DNA of 64,000 nucleotides from Gemmatimonadaceae bacterium (GCA_030647905.1 JAUSJA010000034.1:62001-126000), one strand, 5' to 3'. Positions 29,029 to 39,472 are shown, counted from the stretch's first letter. The notes: generated by a model from the letters alone, not told the origin. Made by a program: numbers and translations.

Positions 29029-29906
29029 CCCATCACCGATTGCCGCGGCTGAAGCGCGCGGAGCAGCGCGTCACCGAGGACGTTGAACGCCATCACCGTC
29101 AGCACGATCGCCAGCCCCGGGAAAAGCGAGATCCACCAATGGGCGGCGATCTGATCCGATCCGTCCTGAATCATGTTTCCCCAGCTCGGCGTCGGCTGTC
29201 TGACTCCGATGCCGAGATAGGAAAGACCGGCCTCCAAAACTATCACGTGGCCGATGCCGAGAGTCGCCGCGACGACGACCGGCGTGACCACGTTGGGCAA
29301 CACATGGCGCATGAAAATGCGGGTTCGCGTAGCGCCGAGCGCTCTCGCGGAAGCGACGAAATCCTGCGTCTTCAACGCAAGAACCTGACCTCTCACGAGG
29401 CGTGCCACGCCGTACCAGCCTGTGACGCCGAGTATCAGCACGAATCCGGCAAGAGGGATGTCCCGCCATGCGGCGAAGACGGCGATGAGAAGCAACAGCC
29501 GCGGAATCGAGAGCAGCGCATCGAGAACGCGCTCGAGCGCCGATGCCGCCAGTCCCTCGGAGTAACCAGCGGCCGCGCCGTACGCCGTGCCGAGCGTCAC
29601 GCTCACCAGCGTTGCGAACAGCGCGACCGAGAGCGACAGCCGCCCACCGTATAACAGCCGGCTCATCACGTCGCGGCTGAATGGATCAGTGCCCATTGGA
29701 TGCGCGATTGATGGCGGTCTGCTCTGCAGGCCGATGATGTCTGGTTGGGCGCTCGGATCGTAAGACGCGGCGACTGGAGCGAAGAGACATGGCAGAGCGA
29801 TGCACACGAGGAGCACGGCGGCGAAGAACGCCGACCTGTCGCGAGCAAGCCAGCGGCGGCCGGCGCGCGATACGCTCGAATACAGAAGCGGCGTGTCAGA
29901 GTTCAT
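29025..29906 (-). CDS. dppC: Dipeptide ABC transporter permease (DppC type)
   Basis: 293-aa inner-membrane permease with about six helices, an N-terminal segment with [21 protein letters not shown] and the EAA-loop region [25 protein letters not shown] 29906 overlaps the end of dppB by 11 bases; a GTG-like extension upstream lies in dppB and is rejected. Confidence 0.93.
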   Translation of the reverse strand: MNSDTPLLYSSVSRAGRRWLARDRSAFFAAVLLVCIALPCLFAPVAASYDPSAQPDIIGLQSRPPSIAHPMGTDPFSRDVMSRLLYGGRLSLSVALFATLVSVTLGTAYGAAAGYSEGLAASALERVLDALLSIPRLLLLIAVFAAWRDIPLAGFVLILGVTGWYGVARLVRGQVLALKTQDFVASARALGATRTRIFMRHVLPNVVTPVVVAATLGIGHVIVLEAGLSYLGIGVRQPTPSWGNMIQDGSDQIAAHWWISLFPGLAIVLTVMAFNVLGDALLRALQPRQSVMG

Positions 29907-30870
29907 CGCGCATCCGCGGATCGAGCCAGCGATAGAGGACATCGGCGATAATGCTGCCGATGACGACGAACACGCTGGCCAGGATCACCGACGCGACGAG
30001 AAGCGGATAGTCGCGACTCTGAATTGCGTTGACGATGAGCAGCCCCATCCCCGGCCACGAGAAAACCTTCTCCACGAACACGGCACCGGTGAGGAGTGCT
30101 GGAAACGCCACGCCAAGGAGCGTGATCACCGGCAGCAGCGCATTCCGCAGGACATGCCGGTTGATCACCGCGCTCTCGGGGACCCCCTTGGCTCGCGCGG
30201 TCGTCACGTAATCCGACGGGATCGCGTCGAGGAGCGCTGCGCGCTGATGCCTCGCGATCAGCGGGAAGTACAGCAATGTCAGCGTCAGCGCGGGCAGCAC
30301 GAGATGTTCGAGACGGTCCAGCAACCGCGCCCCCGTGCCGAGCATGTCGTACATCACCGGATCCGCCGCTCCGCCAATCGGGAAGATCGGAATCCAGTAC
30401 GCGAAGGCCACGAGAATGATGAGCGCGAGCCAGAAATCCGGCACCGAGAAGAACGTCAGCGAGAGGCCGCCGAGGATGCGGTCGGCCGCGCCGCCGCGCC
30501 GCCGCACCTGCGTCACGGCCGCGCCGACACCAGCGGCGAATCCTCCGATGAGTCCCGCCGCCATCAGCAGCAACGTGTTCGGAAGCGCGTCTCCGAGCGC
30601 GCTGACGACAGGCCGCTGCAGCGAGAAGGAAAAGCCGAGATCGCCGCGGAAGACGCTCACCACGTATCTCGCGTATTGCTCGGTGAGCGGCCGGTCCAGG
30701 CCATACGCGCGTCTCCAGCTTGCACGCACGGCATCGCTGATGGACGGATTGTCCATGGACGCGCTGAATGGATCGCCGGGAGCGGCGTGGATGAGAAGGA
30801 AGACGATAGTGGCGACGAGACCGACTACTACCAGTCCCTGCGCGATGCGGCGGGCGAGAAAGACCCCCAC
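29896..30870 (-). CDS. dppB: Dipeptide ABC transporter permease (DppB type)
   Basis: 324-aa inner-membrane permease. N-terminal helix, HAAPGDPF motif typical of DppB, YVTTARAKGVPESAVINRHVLRNALLPVIT EAA loop, and C-terminal [14 protein letters not shown]. Start GTG 30870, three bases after dppA. Confidence 0.93.
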   Translation of the reverse strand: MGVFLARRIAQGLVVVGLVATIVFLLIHAAPGDPFSASMDNPSISDAVRASWRRAYGLDRPLTEQYARYVVSVFRGDLGFSFSLQRPVVSALGDALPNTLLLMAAGLIGGFAAGVGAAVTQVRRRGGAADRILGGLSLTFFSVPDFWLALIILVAFAYWIPIFPIGGAADPVMYDMLGTGARLLDRLEHLVLPALTLTLLYFPLIARHQRAALLDAIPSDYVTTARAKGVPESAVINRHVLRNALLPVITLLGVAFPALLTGAVFVEKVFSWPGMGLLIVNAIQSRDYPLLVASVILASVFVVIGSIIADVLYRWLDPRMRDEL

Positions 30871-30873
30871 TCG

Positions 30874-32547
30874 CTAACGGGCCGGGGCGGCGTGGTCGCG
30901 GGCGATCCTCTTGTCCGCTGGAATCGTCCACTCGGCGATGTTGGCCCACCACGCGTCGGGCCTGAGGCCAGTCATGACTATGCGCTTGTGCACGGCGACG
31001 ATGCGCTTCGGCTCGGCGAGCCATATCGCCGGCGCGTCATCTATGATCGCCTGGTAGGCGGAAGTGAAATGCGCGCGCCTCGAGCCGAAGGAACCTGCGG
31101 ACAGCGCACTGTCCACCTGCGCGTCGAACGCGGGGTTTTCGTAGGACCCGTAGTTGCTGCCACTCGTCGCCCGGGATCCCGGCGTGCCCCAGGTCTGCCT
31201 GATCCCCCCGGGGCTCGCCTCGACGTGCCATCCCCCGACCACCGCGTCGAAATCGCGTCGCGTCTCCCGGTCTATGAACGCGGCGAAATCGAGCTGTTCG
31301 ATGTTGACCTTCACGCCGATCTGGCGGAGCTGTTCCTGAGCCAGCACCGCCATTGTGTTGCGCGCCTTGCTCGACCCCGGCACGGCAAGATTGAATTTCA
31401 GCTTCGTTCCGCTCCGGTCGCGGACGCCATCGCCGTCGGAGTCCTTCCATCCGAGCGAGTCGAGCGTTTTGCGCGCGGCGTCGGGGGAGAACGGAAGCTG
31501 CCGCAACGTCGTATCAGTCGTCGGATACGCACGAACCGTCGGTCCGATCGCGACTGAAGCGAGCGAATCGTACGCGTTCTGCACGATGCGGCGGCGGTCG
31601 AGCGCCCTGGTGAGCGCGCGTCGCAGCTCACGATCGCCGAACAACGAATGCGGCCGCGAGCGGCGCTTCGGATCCCGCAGATTGAACTGGATAAAATTGT
31701 AGTCGAGGCCCGGCGTGAGCTCGGCGCGCAGGCTTGTGTCCCTGGCGAGCTCGGCCAGACTGGTCGCGGGAACCTGCTCGAGCATGTCGGCCTCGCCTCC
31801 GAGGACGCGGGTCAGAGCCGCATTGAAATCGGGCGCGATCGTCATGATCACGCGATCCAGGCCCGGCCGACCGCGGTAATTGGTCGTGTCCGCGGCGAGC
31901 TGAATGGACTGTCCGGCACTCCACCGGACGAACCTGAACCGTCCGGTGCCTATCGGTGCGCGAGCGATGGCGGACGTCCGCAGCGCGGTGCCCCGTACAC
32001 CCTCGAGCGCGTGCGCGGGAAGAATGGACATCGTGTTGACGGCGTCGTAGAACTGCATCGGCGACCGCGCGTGGAACCAGAATGCGGCGGTCACGCTGTC
32101 CGGCGTGGTGACCGAGTCAATGCTCGCGATGGACGCGGCGAACGGTGAGCCGGTCGTCGAATCGGAATAGAGATGGTACGTGAACCGCACGTCGCCGGAT
32201 CGGACCGGCACGCCATCATGCCACCGCGCGGACGAATCGAGATGGAACGCGATGGACATCGAGTCGTTCGCCCACGTCCAGCTCTTCGCGAGGCGCGGCC
32301 GGAATCCAGCGTCGCCTACGGTATTCATCGAATCGCCGATCTCGGCCAGCCGGTCGTACACGAGATCTCCGATGATCTTGCTCGGCACCGTCGAGGAGAG
32401 GGGCGGGAGCAGGGACTCGGGATCCCCGCCGACGGAGATGACGAGCGTGCCGCCCGCGTTGTCCGCCCGATCGCGCGAGTTCCCGCTGCAGGCGCCGACC
32501 GCGAAGAGGAGCACCGGGATTGCCAGTGCCTGCCGCATAGCGCTCAT
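30874..32547 (-). CDS. dppA: Peptide-binding lipoprotein (SBP family 5, DppA/OppA type)
   Basis: 557-aa extracytoplasmic solute-binding protein. Lipobox VGAC (Cys20). Family features: LVYDRLAEIGD, RWHDGVPVRSGDVRFTYHL, RRALTRALDRRRIVQNAYDSLASVAIGP and GWKDSDGDGVRDR (Ca-site-like loop seen in OppA-like proteins). First gene of dppABCDF-POT. Peptide selectivity not predictable. Confidence 0.92.
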   Translation of the reverse strand: MSAMRQALAIPVLLFAVGACSGNSRDRADNAGGTLVISVGGDPESLLPPLSSTVPSKIIGDLVYDRLAEIGDSMNTVGDAGFRPRLAKSWTWANDSMSIAFHLDSSARWHDGVPVRSGDVRFTYHLYSDSTTGSPFAASIASIDSVTTPDSVTAAFWFHARSPMQFYDAVNTMSILPAHALEGVRGTALRTSAIARAPIGTGRFRFVRWSAGQSIQLAADTTNYRGRPGLDRVIMTIAPDFNAALTRVLGGEADMLEQVPATSLAELARDTSLRAELTPGLDYNFIQFNLRDPKRRSRPHSLFGDRELRRALTRALDRRRIVQNAYDSLASVAIGPTVRAYPTTDTTLRQLPFSPDAARKTLDSLGWKDSDGDGVRDRSGTKLKFNLAVPGSSKARNTMAVLAQEQLRQIGVKVNIEQLDFAAFIDRETRRDFDAVVGGWHVEASPGGIRQTWGTPGSRATSGSNYGSYENPAFDAQVDSALSAGSFGSRRAHFTSAYQAIIDDAPAIWLAEPKRIVAVHKRIVMTGLRPDAWWANIAEWTIPADKRIARDHAAPAR

Positions 32548-32944
32548 TCTTCCGGCGTCACGCGGGCTGGTTCAGCGGCGGCTGATGGATGCGACGTGCG
32601 GGAAATTGATGCCACAGGAGCACAAAGTTGTGCCCTTATCTGCGCCACGTCCACAGTTCGTTTTCGAATTGCCTCATACGCCGGGAGGTCGCGTCGCGAA
32701 CCGCGGCGCGGTCAGCGTGGCCGCCGGCGGTGCTTCGCTCGCGCTCACGCCGAGCCGAACCAGCCCGTCGAGAAGGATCCTGTTGATCGCGGCGCTCGAT
32801 CTCATCCATGTCGTAGCGGCCGCGGGCGGCCTGGTTGCGTCCGAGCGACAGCGTTGGCCGTTCCCAGCAGAAGACGGAACGAGCAGCAGCCGCCACCTGG
32901 GGGAAGTACGCTGGTCTGTCATGGCATGTTAAATTGACACCACT
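32548..32944. other. Intergenic region between dppA and gcvP
   Basis: About 400 bases between the divergent dppA and gcvP. A minus-strand open frame at 32674-32922 (82 aa, starting MTDQRTSPRW) has high GC at third positions but no recognisable family, and its frame is matched by an equally open one in another phase, so I do not call a gene. I see no glycine riboswitch-like structure and no clear promoter for gcvP. Confidence 0.5.
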
Positions 32945-35860
32945 ATGGCAACGACAATCAAGCACGTGGACAGCGCCCTGGCGATGCCCGAATCATTCGT
33001 GCCGCGGCACATCGGGCCCGGCGCAGAAGACATAGAGAAGATGGTCGCGGCGACCGGGTTCCGGTCGCTCGACGAGCTGATAGATGCGACGATCCCTGAG
33101 GAGATCAGGGCGCGGAAGAGTCTCGCGCTCCCGACGGGAATCGCCGAGCATGAAGTGCTCGCCGAGTTCCGGGCGATGGCGGCGCGAAATCGCGTGTACC
33201 GCTCCTTCATCGGAATGGGCTATGCCGATTGCGTGACGCCTCCCGTCATTCAGAGGAATATCATCGAGAATCCGGCCTGGTACACCGCGTACACGCCCTA
33301 CCAGGCGGAGATCGCGCAGGGACGGCTCGAGGCGCTGCTCAACTTCCAGACGATGGTGATGGATCTCACCGCGATGCAGATCGCGAACGCGTCGCTGCTG
33401 GATGAAGGCACCGCCGCCGCCGAAGCGATGACGATGAGCTACGGCATTCGAGGAAAGGAAGGGAAGGAGGTCTTCTTCGTTTCCGATCTCTGCCATCCGC
33501 AGACAATTGACGTCGTGCGCACGCGCGCGTCGGTGCGCGGCATCACGGTGAAGGTCGGCGACCACCGCACCGACGCCATCGGCGGCGACGTGTTCGGAGT
33601 GCTCCTTCAATACCCGGCCACTGATGGCGCCGTGCTCGATTATCGCGAGCTGTGCGAGGCCGCGCACGCCGCCGGAGCGCTCGTCACAGTCGCGGCAGAC
33701 CTTCTCTCGCTCACGCTGCTCGTCCCGCCCGGCGAGTGGGGCGCCGACGTCGTCGTCGGCAACTCGCAGCGGCTGGGAGTGCCTCTCGGCTACGGCGGAC
33801 CGCACGCGGCGTTCTTCGCGACGCGCGACGAGTTCAGGCGCCATATCCCCGGCCGCATCATCGGCGTCTCACGCGACGCCGACGGCCACATGGCATTGCG
33901 GATGGCGCTGCAGACGCGCGAGCAGCACATCCGCCGCGAAAAGGCCACGAGCAACGTCTGCACCGCGCAGGTGCTGCTGGCGGTTGTCGCGAGCATGTAC
34001 GGAGTCTATCACGGACCCGACGGGCTTCGCCGCATCGCGTCGCGGATTCACCAGTTTGCGGTGGTGCTCGCCGAGGGGCTGCGGAAGCTCGGCTTCGAGA
34101 TTGCGCACGACGAATACTTCGATACGATCCGCGTCGAGCTCGGCGCGAAGACTTCGGCGGAGGTCATCGCCGCCGCAGCGGAGCGCAGGATAAACCTGCG
34201 GGCGATTGGCGCCAGCGCCGTCTGCATCGCACTCGACGAGACCGTGAGCGAGGGCGATCTCGCCAATCTGTTCGCCGTGTTCGGAGGCGGGCCGGATCTG
34301 GCGCCGTCTTCCATCGCGGCGACTGCCGACACGCGCTACGACGAGAGATTCAAGCGCACGACCCCGTTCATGCGGCATGACGTGTTCAACACACACCGGT
34401 CCGAGACCGAGCTGCTGCGCTACATGTACAAGCTCGAGAGCCGCGACTTGTCGCTCGTACATTCCATGATCCCGCTCGGCTCGTGCACGATGAAGCTGAA
34501 CGCGACGGCGGAGATGATGCCGATCACGTGGCCGGGATTCTCCAGGCTGCATCCATTCGCGCCGCTGGATCAGACCGAGGGATACCAGCAGCTGTTCGAG
34601 GAACTCGAGTCCGCTCTGGCGGAGATCACCGGGTTTGCGGCGGTGTCGCTTCAGCCGAACGCCGGCTCGCAGGGCGAGTACGCGGGTCTGCTCACGATTC
34701 ACGGCTACCATCAGTCGTGCGGCGAAAGCCATCGCGACGTGTGCCTCATACCGCAGTCGGCTCACGGCACCAATCCCGCGAGCGCGGTGATGGCCGGAAA
34801 CAAGGTCGTGGTGGTGAAGACGGACGAGCGCGGCAACATCGACATCGCCGATCTTCGCGCGAAGGCGGAAGCGCATCGCGATGATCTCGCGGCGCTGATG
34901 GTGACGTATCCTTCCACTCACGGCGTGTTCGAGGAAGGGATCGCCGAGATCTGCAGGATCGTCCACGAGTTCGGCGGCCAGGTGTATATGGACGGCGCCA
35001 ACATGAACGCGATGGTGGGTCTGTGTCGCCCCGCCGACATCGGCGCCGACGTGTGCCACCTCAACCTGCACAAGACTTTCTGCATTCCACACGGCGGCGG
35101 CGGACCGGGCATGGGCCCGATCGGAGTCGCACCGCATCTCGTGCCGTTTCTTCCGGGCCACGCGGTCATTCCGCAGCCCGGTCGAGACGCGGCCGGCGCC
35201 GTATCGGCGGCGCCCTGGGGAAGCTCGAGCATCCTGCCCATCTCCTACGCCTACATAAGGCTGATGGGAGGCGATGGGCTGACGGAGGCAACGAAGATCG
35301 CGATTCTCAACGCCAACTACATCGCGCGGCGTCTCGAGCCCCATTTTCCGGTGCTCTACAAGGGCACGCACGGTACGGTCGCGCACGAATGCATCATAGA
35401 TACGCGAATCGTGAAGGCGGCGAGCGGGGTGGAAGTGGAGGACATCGCGAAGCGGCTGATGGACTACGGATTCCACGCGCCGACCGTGTCGTTCCCGGTT
35501 GCGGGGACGCTGATGATCGAGCCGACGGAAAGCGAATCGCTCGCCGAGCTCGACCGTTTCTGCGACGCATTGATCTCGATCCGCGATGAGATCCGTGACA
35601 TCGAGACGGGGAACGCGGATCCGAAGGACAACGTTTTGAAGAACGCTCCCCACACCCTCGCGCGGGTCACGGCCAATGCGTGGTCGCACCCGTACAGCCG
35701 GGAGAAGGCGGCGTTTCCGGCGAAGTGGAGCAGGGACTCCAAGTTCTGGCCGGCGGTGGCTCGCATCGAGTCTGCCTATGGCGACCGGAACCTGATCTGT
35801 TCGTGTCCCCCGACCGACGCTTATGCCGAGGCGCCAATATTGAGCGTTGCGGCGGAGTAA
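32945..35860 (+). CDS. gcvP: Glycine dehydrogenase (decarboxylating), P-protein of glycine cleavage
   Basis: Single-chain P protein (971 aa, the usual length of the fused αβ form). It decarboxylates glycine and passes the aminomethyl group to lipoylated GcvH. N-terminal [32 protein letters not shown], and the PLP site Lys710 in [15 protein letters not shown]. Start ATG 32945; no clear Shine-Dalgarno, so the message may be leaderless or nearly so. gcvH lies 0.45 kb beyond on the other strand; gcvT is not in the window. Confidence 0.97.
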   Translation: MATTIKHVDSALAMPESFVPRHIGPGAEDIEKMVAATGFRSLDELIDATIPEEIRARKSLALPTGIAEHEVLAEFRAMAARNRVYRSFIGMGYADCVTPPVIQRNIIENPAWYTAYTPYQAEIAQGRLEALLNFQTMVMDLTAMQIANASLLDEGTAAAEAMTMSYGIRGKEGKEVFFVSDLCHPQTIDVVRTRASVRGITVKVGDHRTDAIGGDVFGVLLQYPATDGAVLDYRELCEAAHAAGALVTVAADLLSLTLLVPPGEWGADVVVGNSQRLGVPLGYGGPHAAFFATRDEFRRHIPGRIIGVSRDADGHMALRMALQTREQHIRREKATSNVCTAQVLLAVVASMYGVYHGPDGLRRIASRIHQFAVVLAEGLRKLGFEIAHDEYFDTIRVELGAKTSAEVIAAAAERRINLRAIGASAVCIALDETVSEGDLANLFAVFGGGPDLAPSSIAATADTRYDERFKRTTPFMRHDVFNTHRSETELLRYMYKLESRDLSLVHSMIPLGSCTMKLNATAEMMPITWPGFSRLHPFAPLDQTEGYQQLFEELESALAEITGFAAVSLQPNAGSQGEYAGLLTIHGYHQSCGESHRDVCLIPQSAHGTNPASAVMAGNKVVVVKTDERGNIDIADLRAKAEAHRDDLAALMVTYPSTHGVFEEGIAEICRIVHEFGGQVYMDGANMNAMVGLCRPADIGADVCHLNLHKTFCIPHGGGGPGMGPIGVAPHLVPFLPGHAVIPQPGRDAAGAVSAAPWGSSSILPISYAYIRLMGGDGLTEATKIAILNANYIARRLEPHFPVLYKGTHGTVAHECIIDTRIVKAASGVEVEDIAKRLMDYGFHAPTVSFPVAGTLMIEPTESESLAELDRFCDALISIRDEIRDIETGNADPKDNVLKNAPHTLARVTANAWSHPYSREKAAFPAKWSRDSKFWPAVARIESAYGDRNLICSCPPTDAYAEAPILSVAAE

Positions 35861-35880
35861 ACGAACGGTAATTTTGCTGA

Positions 35881-35916
35881 CCTGAGAGCTGACCCCTTTT
35901 CTGGCCAGGTCTCAGG
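35881..35916. other. Inverted repeat after gcvP
   Basis: CCTGAGA (35881-35887) and TCTCAGG (35910-35916), 7-bp perfect arms, 22-base gap containing a short T run. It could be a weak terminator of gcvP or an operator for the HU gene; the sequence does not decide. Confidence 0.3.
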
Positions 35917-35970
35917 CACGCGGCCGATACCGCTTGCGCATCTCTCCACAATGCAGCAAACGGAGCGGGT

Positions 35971-36255
35971 ATGAACAAGGCGGAAATGCTGGAAGCGCTG
36001 CAGCGTCAGACGAAGCTGCGGCCGACGCATGTGAAACGCGTAGTGGACGCGATCTTCGATCCTCAAGACGGCGTCATCTCCAGACAGGTCAGGCGGGGCG
36101 GGAAAGTGACGATCGCCGGATTCGGAACATTCGACCGGCGAAGTCACAAGGCTCGCGAGGTCAACAGCGTGTTCACCGGACGGACCGTGAAAGTGAAGGC
36201 GCGCAAGATCCCCGGATTCAGGGCCGGAGTGAGCTTCAAGAAAGCGATGAGATAG
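35971..36255 (+). CDS. HU-family DNA-binding protein
   Basis: 94-aa nucleoid protein. MNKAEMLEALQRQTKLRP start, GFGTFDRRSHKAR, GRTVKVKARKIPGFRAGVSFKKAM: the arm and body of HU/IHF-type proteins. GGAG precedes ATG 35971 at good spacing. It is slightly atypical in the region RVVDAIFDPQDGVISRQVRR, where the usual central helix is altered. Monocistronic, ending in a bidirectional terminator. Confidence 0.93.
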   Translation: MNKAEMLEALQRQTKLRPTHVKRVVDAIFDPQDGVISRQVRRGGKVTIAGFGTFDRRSHKAREVNSVFTGRTVKVKARKIPGFRAGVSFKKAMR

Positions 36256-36292
36256 AAACAGGGGCGACGCGTGATAACGTCGCCCCTGTTTC
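36255..36292. terminator. Bidirectional terminator between HU and gcvH
   Basis: Perfect 15-bp stem (36255-36269 with 36278-36292), 8-base loop. It lies between convergent genes; flanking A and T runs are short on both sides, consistent with use in both directions. Confidence 0.8.
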
Positions 36293-36313
36293 ATTGCCAA
36301 AGCCCCGCGGGTG

Positions 36314-36697
36314 CTACCCCACGTGCGCTCCATAGGCAGCCGCATCCATCAGGCCCTCCACGGCTGAAGGATCCTCCGCGCGAATCCTGATCATCCAGCC
36401 CGCGCCGTACGGATCTCCGTTCACCAGGGCGGGCTCCTGATCGAGCCGCGGATTCACTTCGATCACTTCTCCCGCCACCGGCGAGAAAAGCTCGGATACC
36501 GCCTTCACCGCTTCGATAGTTCCGAACACGTCGTGCTTGCCGAGCTTCGTTCCAACAGCGGGAAGCTCGACGTAGACGACGTCGCCCAGCTCGCCCTGCG
36601 CATAGTCCGTGATGCCGACCTCGACCACTCCATCGGCAGTCGTGCGAACGTACTCGTGCTCTTCCGTATACTTCAGGTCGTCCGGAATGTTCGCCAC
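36314..36697 (-). CDS. gcvH: Glycine cleavage system H protein
   Basis: 127-aa lipoyl carrier shuttling between GcvP, GcvT and Lpd. The lipoyl attachment Lys65 sits in GTIEAVKAVSELFSP; YTEEHEYVR and ITDYAQGELGD are family motifs. Its extended −10 promoter overlaps the coaE stop. Lipoylation would depend on lipA/lipB in this window. Confidence 0.97.
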   Translation of the reverse strand: MANIPDDLKYTEEHEYVRTTADGVVEVGITDYAQGELGDVVYVELPAVGTKLGKHDVFGTIEAVKAVSELFSPVAGEVIEVNPRLDQEPALVNGDPYGAGWMIRIRAEDPSAVEGLMDAAAYGAHVG

Positions 36698-36717
36698 TCT
36701 ACACCTCGTATTGTGAA

Positions 36718-36778
36718 GCTTCGCCCGGGCGGCGAAGCGAACGCGACGCCCGTCTGCCGGGCGCCCCGAATTATATCA
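36718..36778 (-). promoter_or_regulatory. gcvH: gcvH promoter (extended −10) and leader hairpins
   Basis: On the minus strand the coaE stop codon TGA (36778-36776) runs directly into TATAAT (36775-36770), making a perfect extended −10 (TGATATAAT). No good −35 is visible, as expected for an extended −10 promoter. Downstream, between it and the gcvH start, 8-bp arms 36718-36725 and 36731-36738 form a hairpin in the leader RNA; a second GC-rich hairpin precedes it. They may attenuate read-through from coaE. Confidence 0.5.
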
Positions 36779-37405
36779 GCGAATGCTTGCCGTATCGAGC
36801 GACGACACCCGGTCACCTCCGATCGCGTTCCACACGCGATCCACCTCGGCCTCGAGATCCTGGAGCGATCCGGAGTTCTCGATGACGTAGTCCGCGCGCG
36901 CGCGCTTGAGGTCCGCTGGCATCTGCGAGGCGATCATCTGCATCGCTTCGGCCTCATCAATGCCGCGGTCGCGCACGATGCGCTCGAGTCGCACGGAACG
37001 TGGCGCGTCCACGAGAATGATCGCGTCGAACTCCTTCGCCAGGTGACGCTCGAACAGAAGGGGAATCACGCACACCACGAGCCGGTCGCCGCGAGCACGC
37101 GCGGCCGCCACTTCCCGGGCGTGAAGGCGCGCGATCTCAGGGTGAACGATGCCGTTCAGTGCATCGAGATCCGTCTGATCCTGAAATACGACGTGGCGGA
37201 GTGCAGCGCGATCGAGGTTGCCGCCGGCATCAAGAATGTCCTTGCCCCATTTCGCAACGATAGCGTCGAGAGCCGGGCTGCCCCTGGAGACCGCATCGCG
37301 CGCGAGAACGTCGGCGTCGATGATGGTCGCTCCCCGCTCAGCGAGCATGTTCGCGGCGACGGATTTTCCGCTCGCGATATTTCCTGTCAGGCCGATTAGT
37401 CGCAT
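36776..37405 (-). CDS. coaE: Dephospho-CoA kinase
   Basis: Last step of CoA synthesis, ATP-dependent. 209 aa from ATG 37405, beginning MRLIGLTGNIASGKS (P-loop at 8-15), then ATIIDADVLARDAV and VVCVIPLLFERHLAKEFDAIILVDAP, all CoaE hallmarks. In-frame codons up to 37459 lack family sequence. Confidence 0.95.
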   Translation of the reverse strand: MRLIGLTGNIASGKSVAANMLAERGATIIDADVLARDAVSRGSPALDAIVAKWGKDILDAGGNLDRAALRHVVFQDQTDLDALNGIVHPEIARLHAREVAAARARGDRLVVCVIPLLFERHLAKEFDAIILVDAPRSVRLERIVRDRGIDEAEAMQMIASQMPADLKRARADYVIENSGSLQDLEAEVDRVWNAIGGDRVSSLDTASIR

Positions 37406-37544
37406 CGAATTGGGGGTGAGTGGCGACACCAAGCTACAGACTTTCGCCATCCGGTACACAAGGAATGTGCCGTTCGTTCCTGATTCTGACGTTTACCGGG
37501 CTTTCAGGAGCGCGTCGCATCCTTCGGCGCGGCTGGCGCGACGA

Positions 37545-38156
37545 CTAGAGCAGCGAAGCCTGGCTTGCGTCCTTGCGCGGAGCCGAGAAGCACATCCGGC
37601 AGCGAGCTTCATACGACTCGGTGCCACCAACCATGATGGTCGGCGAGTCGTACGGTGCCGGTTGACCACCAATGAGCCTCTGGTTTCGGCTTGCAGGCCC
37701 ACCGCAAAGCACGCAGATGGCGTGCAGCTTGTCTACCACTTCGGCGATCGCCATCAGCGCCGGCATCGGGCCGAACGGCTCTCCGCGAAAATCGGTATCG
37801 GTTCCGGCGACGATCACTCTGCGTCCGCGGCCCGCGAGTGAAGTCACCAGCGGAATCACACCGTTGTCCAGAAACTGCGCTTCATCTATGGCAATGACAT
37901 GCGCCATCGGATCTATCTGAAGCGCGATCTGAGCAGCCGAGTCGGCGGGAGTGGCTTCGACAGTGCGACCGTCGTGGCTGGAGATGCTGTAGATGCCGGC
38001 GTAGCGCGCGTCCAGATGCGACTTGAACACCTGCACGCGCTTTCTCGCGATGATCGCGCGCCGCACGCGCCTGATCAGCTCCTCACTCTTCCCGCTGAAC
38101 ATGACGCCGGCGACGACTTCTATCCAGCCGCCGGTCTGGTGGAACGACTGGCTCAT
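37545..38156 (-). CDS. tdk: Thymidine kinase (type II)
   Basis: 203 aa. P-loop GVMFSGKS (17-24), DEAQF Walker B (AIDEAQFL), lasso-region cysteine pairs CVLC and CRMC for zinc, and VGGTESYEARCR. Salvages thymidine to dTMP. Start ATG 38156 overlaps the stop of the pseudo-helicase gene (ATGA), so the two are coupled. Confidence 0.95.
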   Translation of the reverse strand: MSQSFHQTGGWIEVVAGVMFSGKSEELIRRVRRAIIARKRVQVFKSHLDARYAGIYSISSHDGRTVEATPADSAAQIALQIDPMAHVIAIDEAQFLDNGVIPLVTSLAGRGRRVIVAGTDTDFRGEPFGPMPALMAIAEVVDKLHAICVLCGGPASRNQRLIGGQPAPYDSPTIMVGGTESYEARCRMCFSAPRKDASQASLL

Positions 38157-39472
38157 GAACGATCGCGCCGGGGAGGACGTGGTGAGCTATCGCGCGGCGG
38201 ACGGCGTTCGCCGCGTCCCGAAGGTGCCGGCCGTCCGGAGCCGCCGTCGCGCGGGCCGCGCGAATCGCTAAATCCGCGTCCCGGCGGGCGCCGCTCGAAA
38301 TCAGGCCGACCTGCGGGTGCGCGTGCGCCGGTTTCCTGCTGCGCCTTGTGTTCCTCCTTGGCCGCCTTCCGCAACGTGCGCTCCCTTTCGAGAATCCGGA
38401 GCGCGGCAGCGGCTATCTCGATGCCGTCATACCGCTCGAGCAGCGGCTCCAGCGCGAGCACTTCGCGCGACGCTACCCCCGACTCGAGGATCCCGCTCAG
38501 CTCGCGCCGCATAGCGATGTCGCGATCGCGCGCCGCGTTCCCTGGCGACGAAAGCGCGAACGGCTTGACGTCACCCCCGGCGGTTCGCTTCAGCGCTGCC
38601 AGCTCGCGCGGGTCGGTCAGCGCGACGATGGAGACCGGGGTGGCTTTGGCCGCCGCCGCGATCATTGATCTGGAGGTTGGTGCCTCGTAGAAAATCACCG
38701 CGTGAGTCGAAGGCTCGATCTCGCCGCGAGTGACACGCACGGATGCCGAGTCTGAACCGTAGCCAAGCAGGCGCAGAGTCTTCGATACTTCGCGCTCGGC
38801 GTCGTCGTCGGCGACGATGATCGCGGCGGATGGCGGATCCATGTCATCGAGCAGACGGCGCAACCCGGTCGCGCGGGAAGTTGCCGTCACGGTTACGTAT
38901 TGAAGGGAGACAGGCTCCTCCTCCGCTTCGATGGGCACATCGCGGTGGGCTCGCCGCAGGTATCTCTCCGCGAACGCGTTCACGCGGCCTTCCGCGCGAC
39001 TGGCGACGACGATGCGCGCGGCGTCCTTCGGCAGCTCGCTCATCACCGCTTCGAGGGCTTCGATGTCTTCCGGGTCGCCGGCCAGGATCTCGTCGGCCCA
39101 TGCGAGCACGACAGCCTTCACCGATTCGAGCTTGATGTGACTGCTTCGCACCAGATCCCGGAGATCGCGCGGCGAGCCCGCCGCGGCGAGCACCGGACGT
39201 CCGGCCATCAGCCTGCCGGCACGCCGCGCACTGGTCACTGGGAGCAGCTCGATACCGGCGTGCCCGGTCATCCGGAGGACAGCTTCCGCCAAAGCCACGG
39301 CCGTCTCGGGATCGGCGGTGATGACGAGCACCTGCGTCGAGCCCGCGGCAGGGTCCACACGCTCCAGCGGCCCGGTGAGAAAGCTCGGCACTGAGGCCAT
39401 GGACCGCGGCAGGGTATGGACGACATTCTGGCTGCGACCCGGGCCGCGCTCTTCTCTTTCTTCCGGTTCCAC
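38153..39472 (-). CDS. Degenerate DEAD-box RNA-helicase-like protein (pseudo-helicase)
   Basis: 439 aa from GTG 39472 (AGGAG upstream). The chain follows the DEAD-box fold: TQVLVITADPETAVALAEAV matches the motif Ia strand and helix (PTRELA replaced by ADPETA, 53-58), GSPRDLRDLVR matches motif Ib, VKAVVLAWADEIL matches motif II with DEAD replaced by AWAD (124-127), and VVASRAEG matches motif III with SAT replaced by ASR. The first RecA domain lacks its N-terminal part with the Q motif and Walker A. The second RecA-like half has lost the HRIGRTGR arginine fingers. A basic Arg/Pro/Gly-rich tail (about 385-439) remains. So it should not hydrolyse ATP; possibly an RNA-binding scaffold. Coupled to tdk. 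Confidence 0.7.
   Translation of the reverse strand: MEPEEREERGPGRSQNVVHTLPRSMASVPSFLTGPLERVDPAAGSTQVLVITADPETAVALAEAVLRMTGHAGIELLPVTSARRAGRLMAGRPVLAAAGSPRDLRDLVRSSHIKLESVKAVVLAWADEILAGDPEDIEALEAVMSELPKDAARIVVASRAEGRVNAFAERYLRRAHRDVPIEAEEEPVSLQYVTVTATSRATGLRRLLDDMDPPSAAIIVADDDAEREVSKTLRLLGYGSDSASVRVTRGEIEPSTHAVIFYEAPTSRSMIAAAAKATPVSIVALTDPRELAALKRTAGGDVKPFALSSPGNAARDRDIAMRRELSGILESGVASREVLALEPLLERYDGIEIAAAALRILERERTLRKAAKEEHKAQQETGARAPAGRPDFERRPPGRGFSDSRGPRDGGSGRPAPSGRGERRPPRDSSPRPPRRDRS

Noticed and set aside
32932-32944. TTGACA just before the gcvP start, as a −35 box
   Set aside because: It is only a few bases from the ATG, so cannot be a −35 for this start.
33869-35689. Long open frame antisense to gcvP (about 606 aa)
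   Set aside because: Basic/Arg-His-rich translation without family resemblance; gcvP on the other strand is unambiguous. High GC gives long antisense frames.
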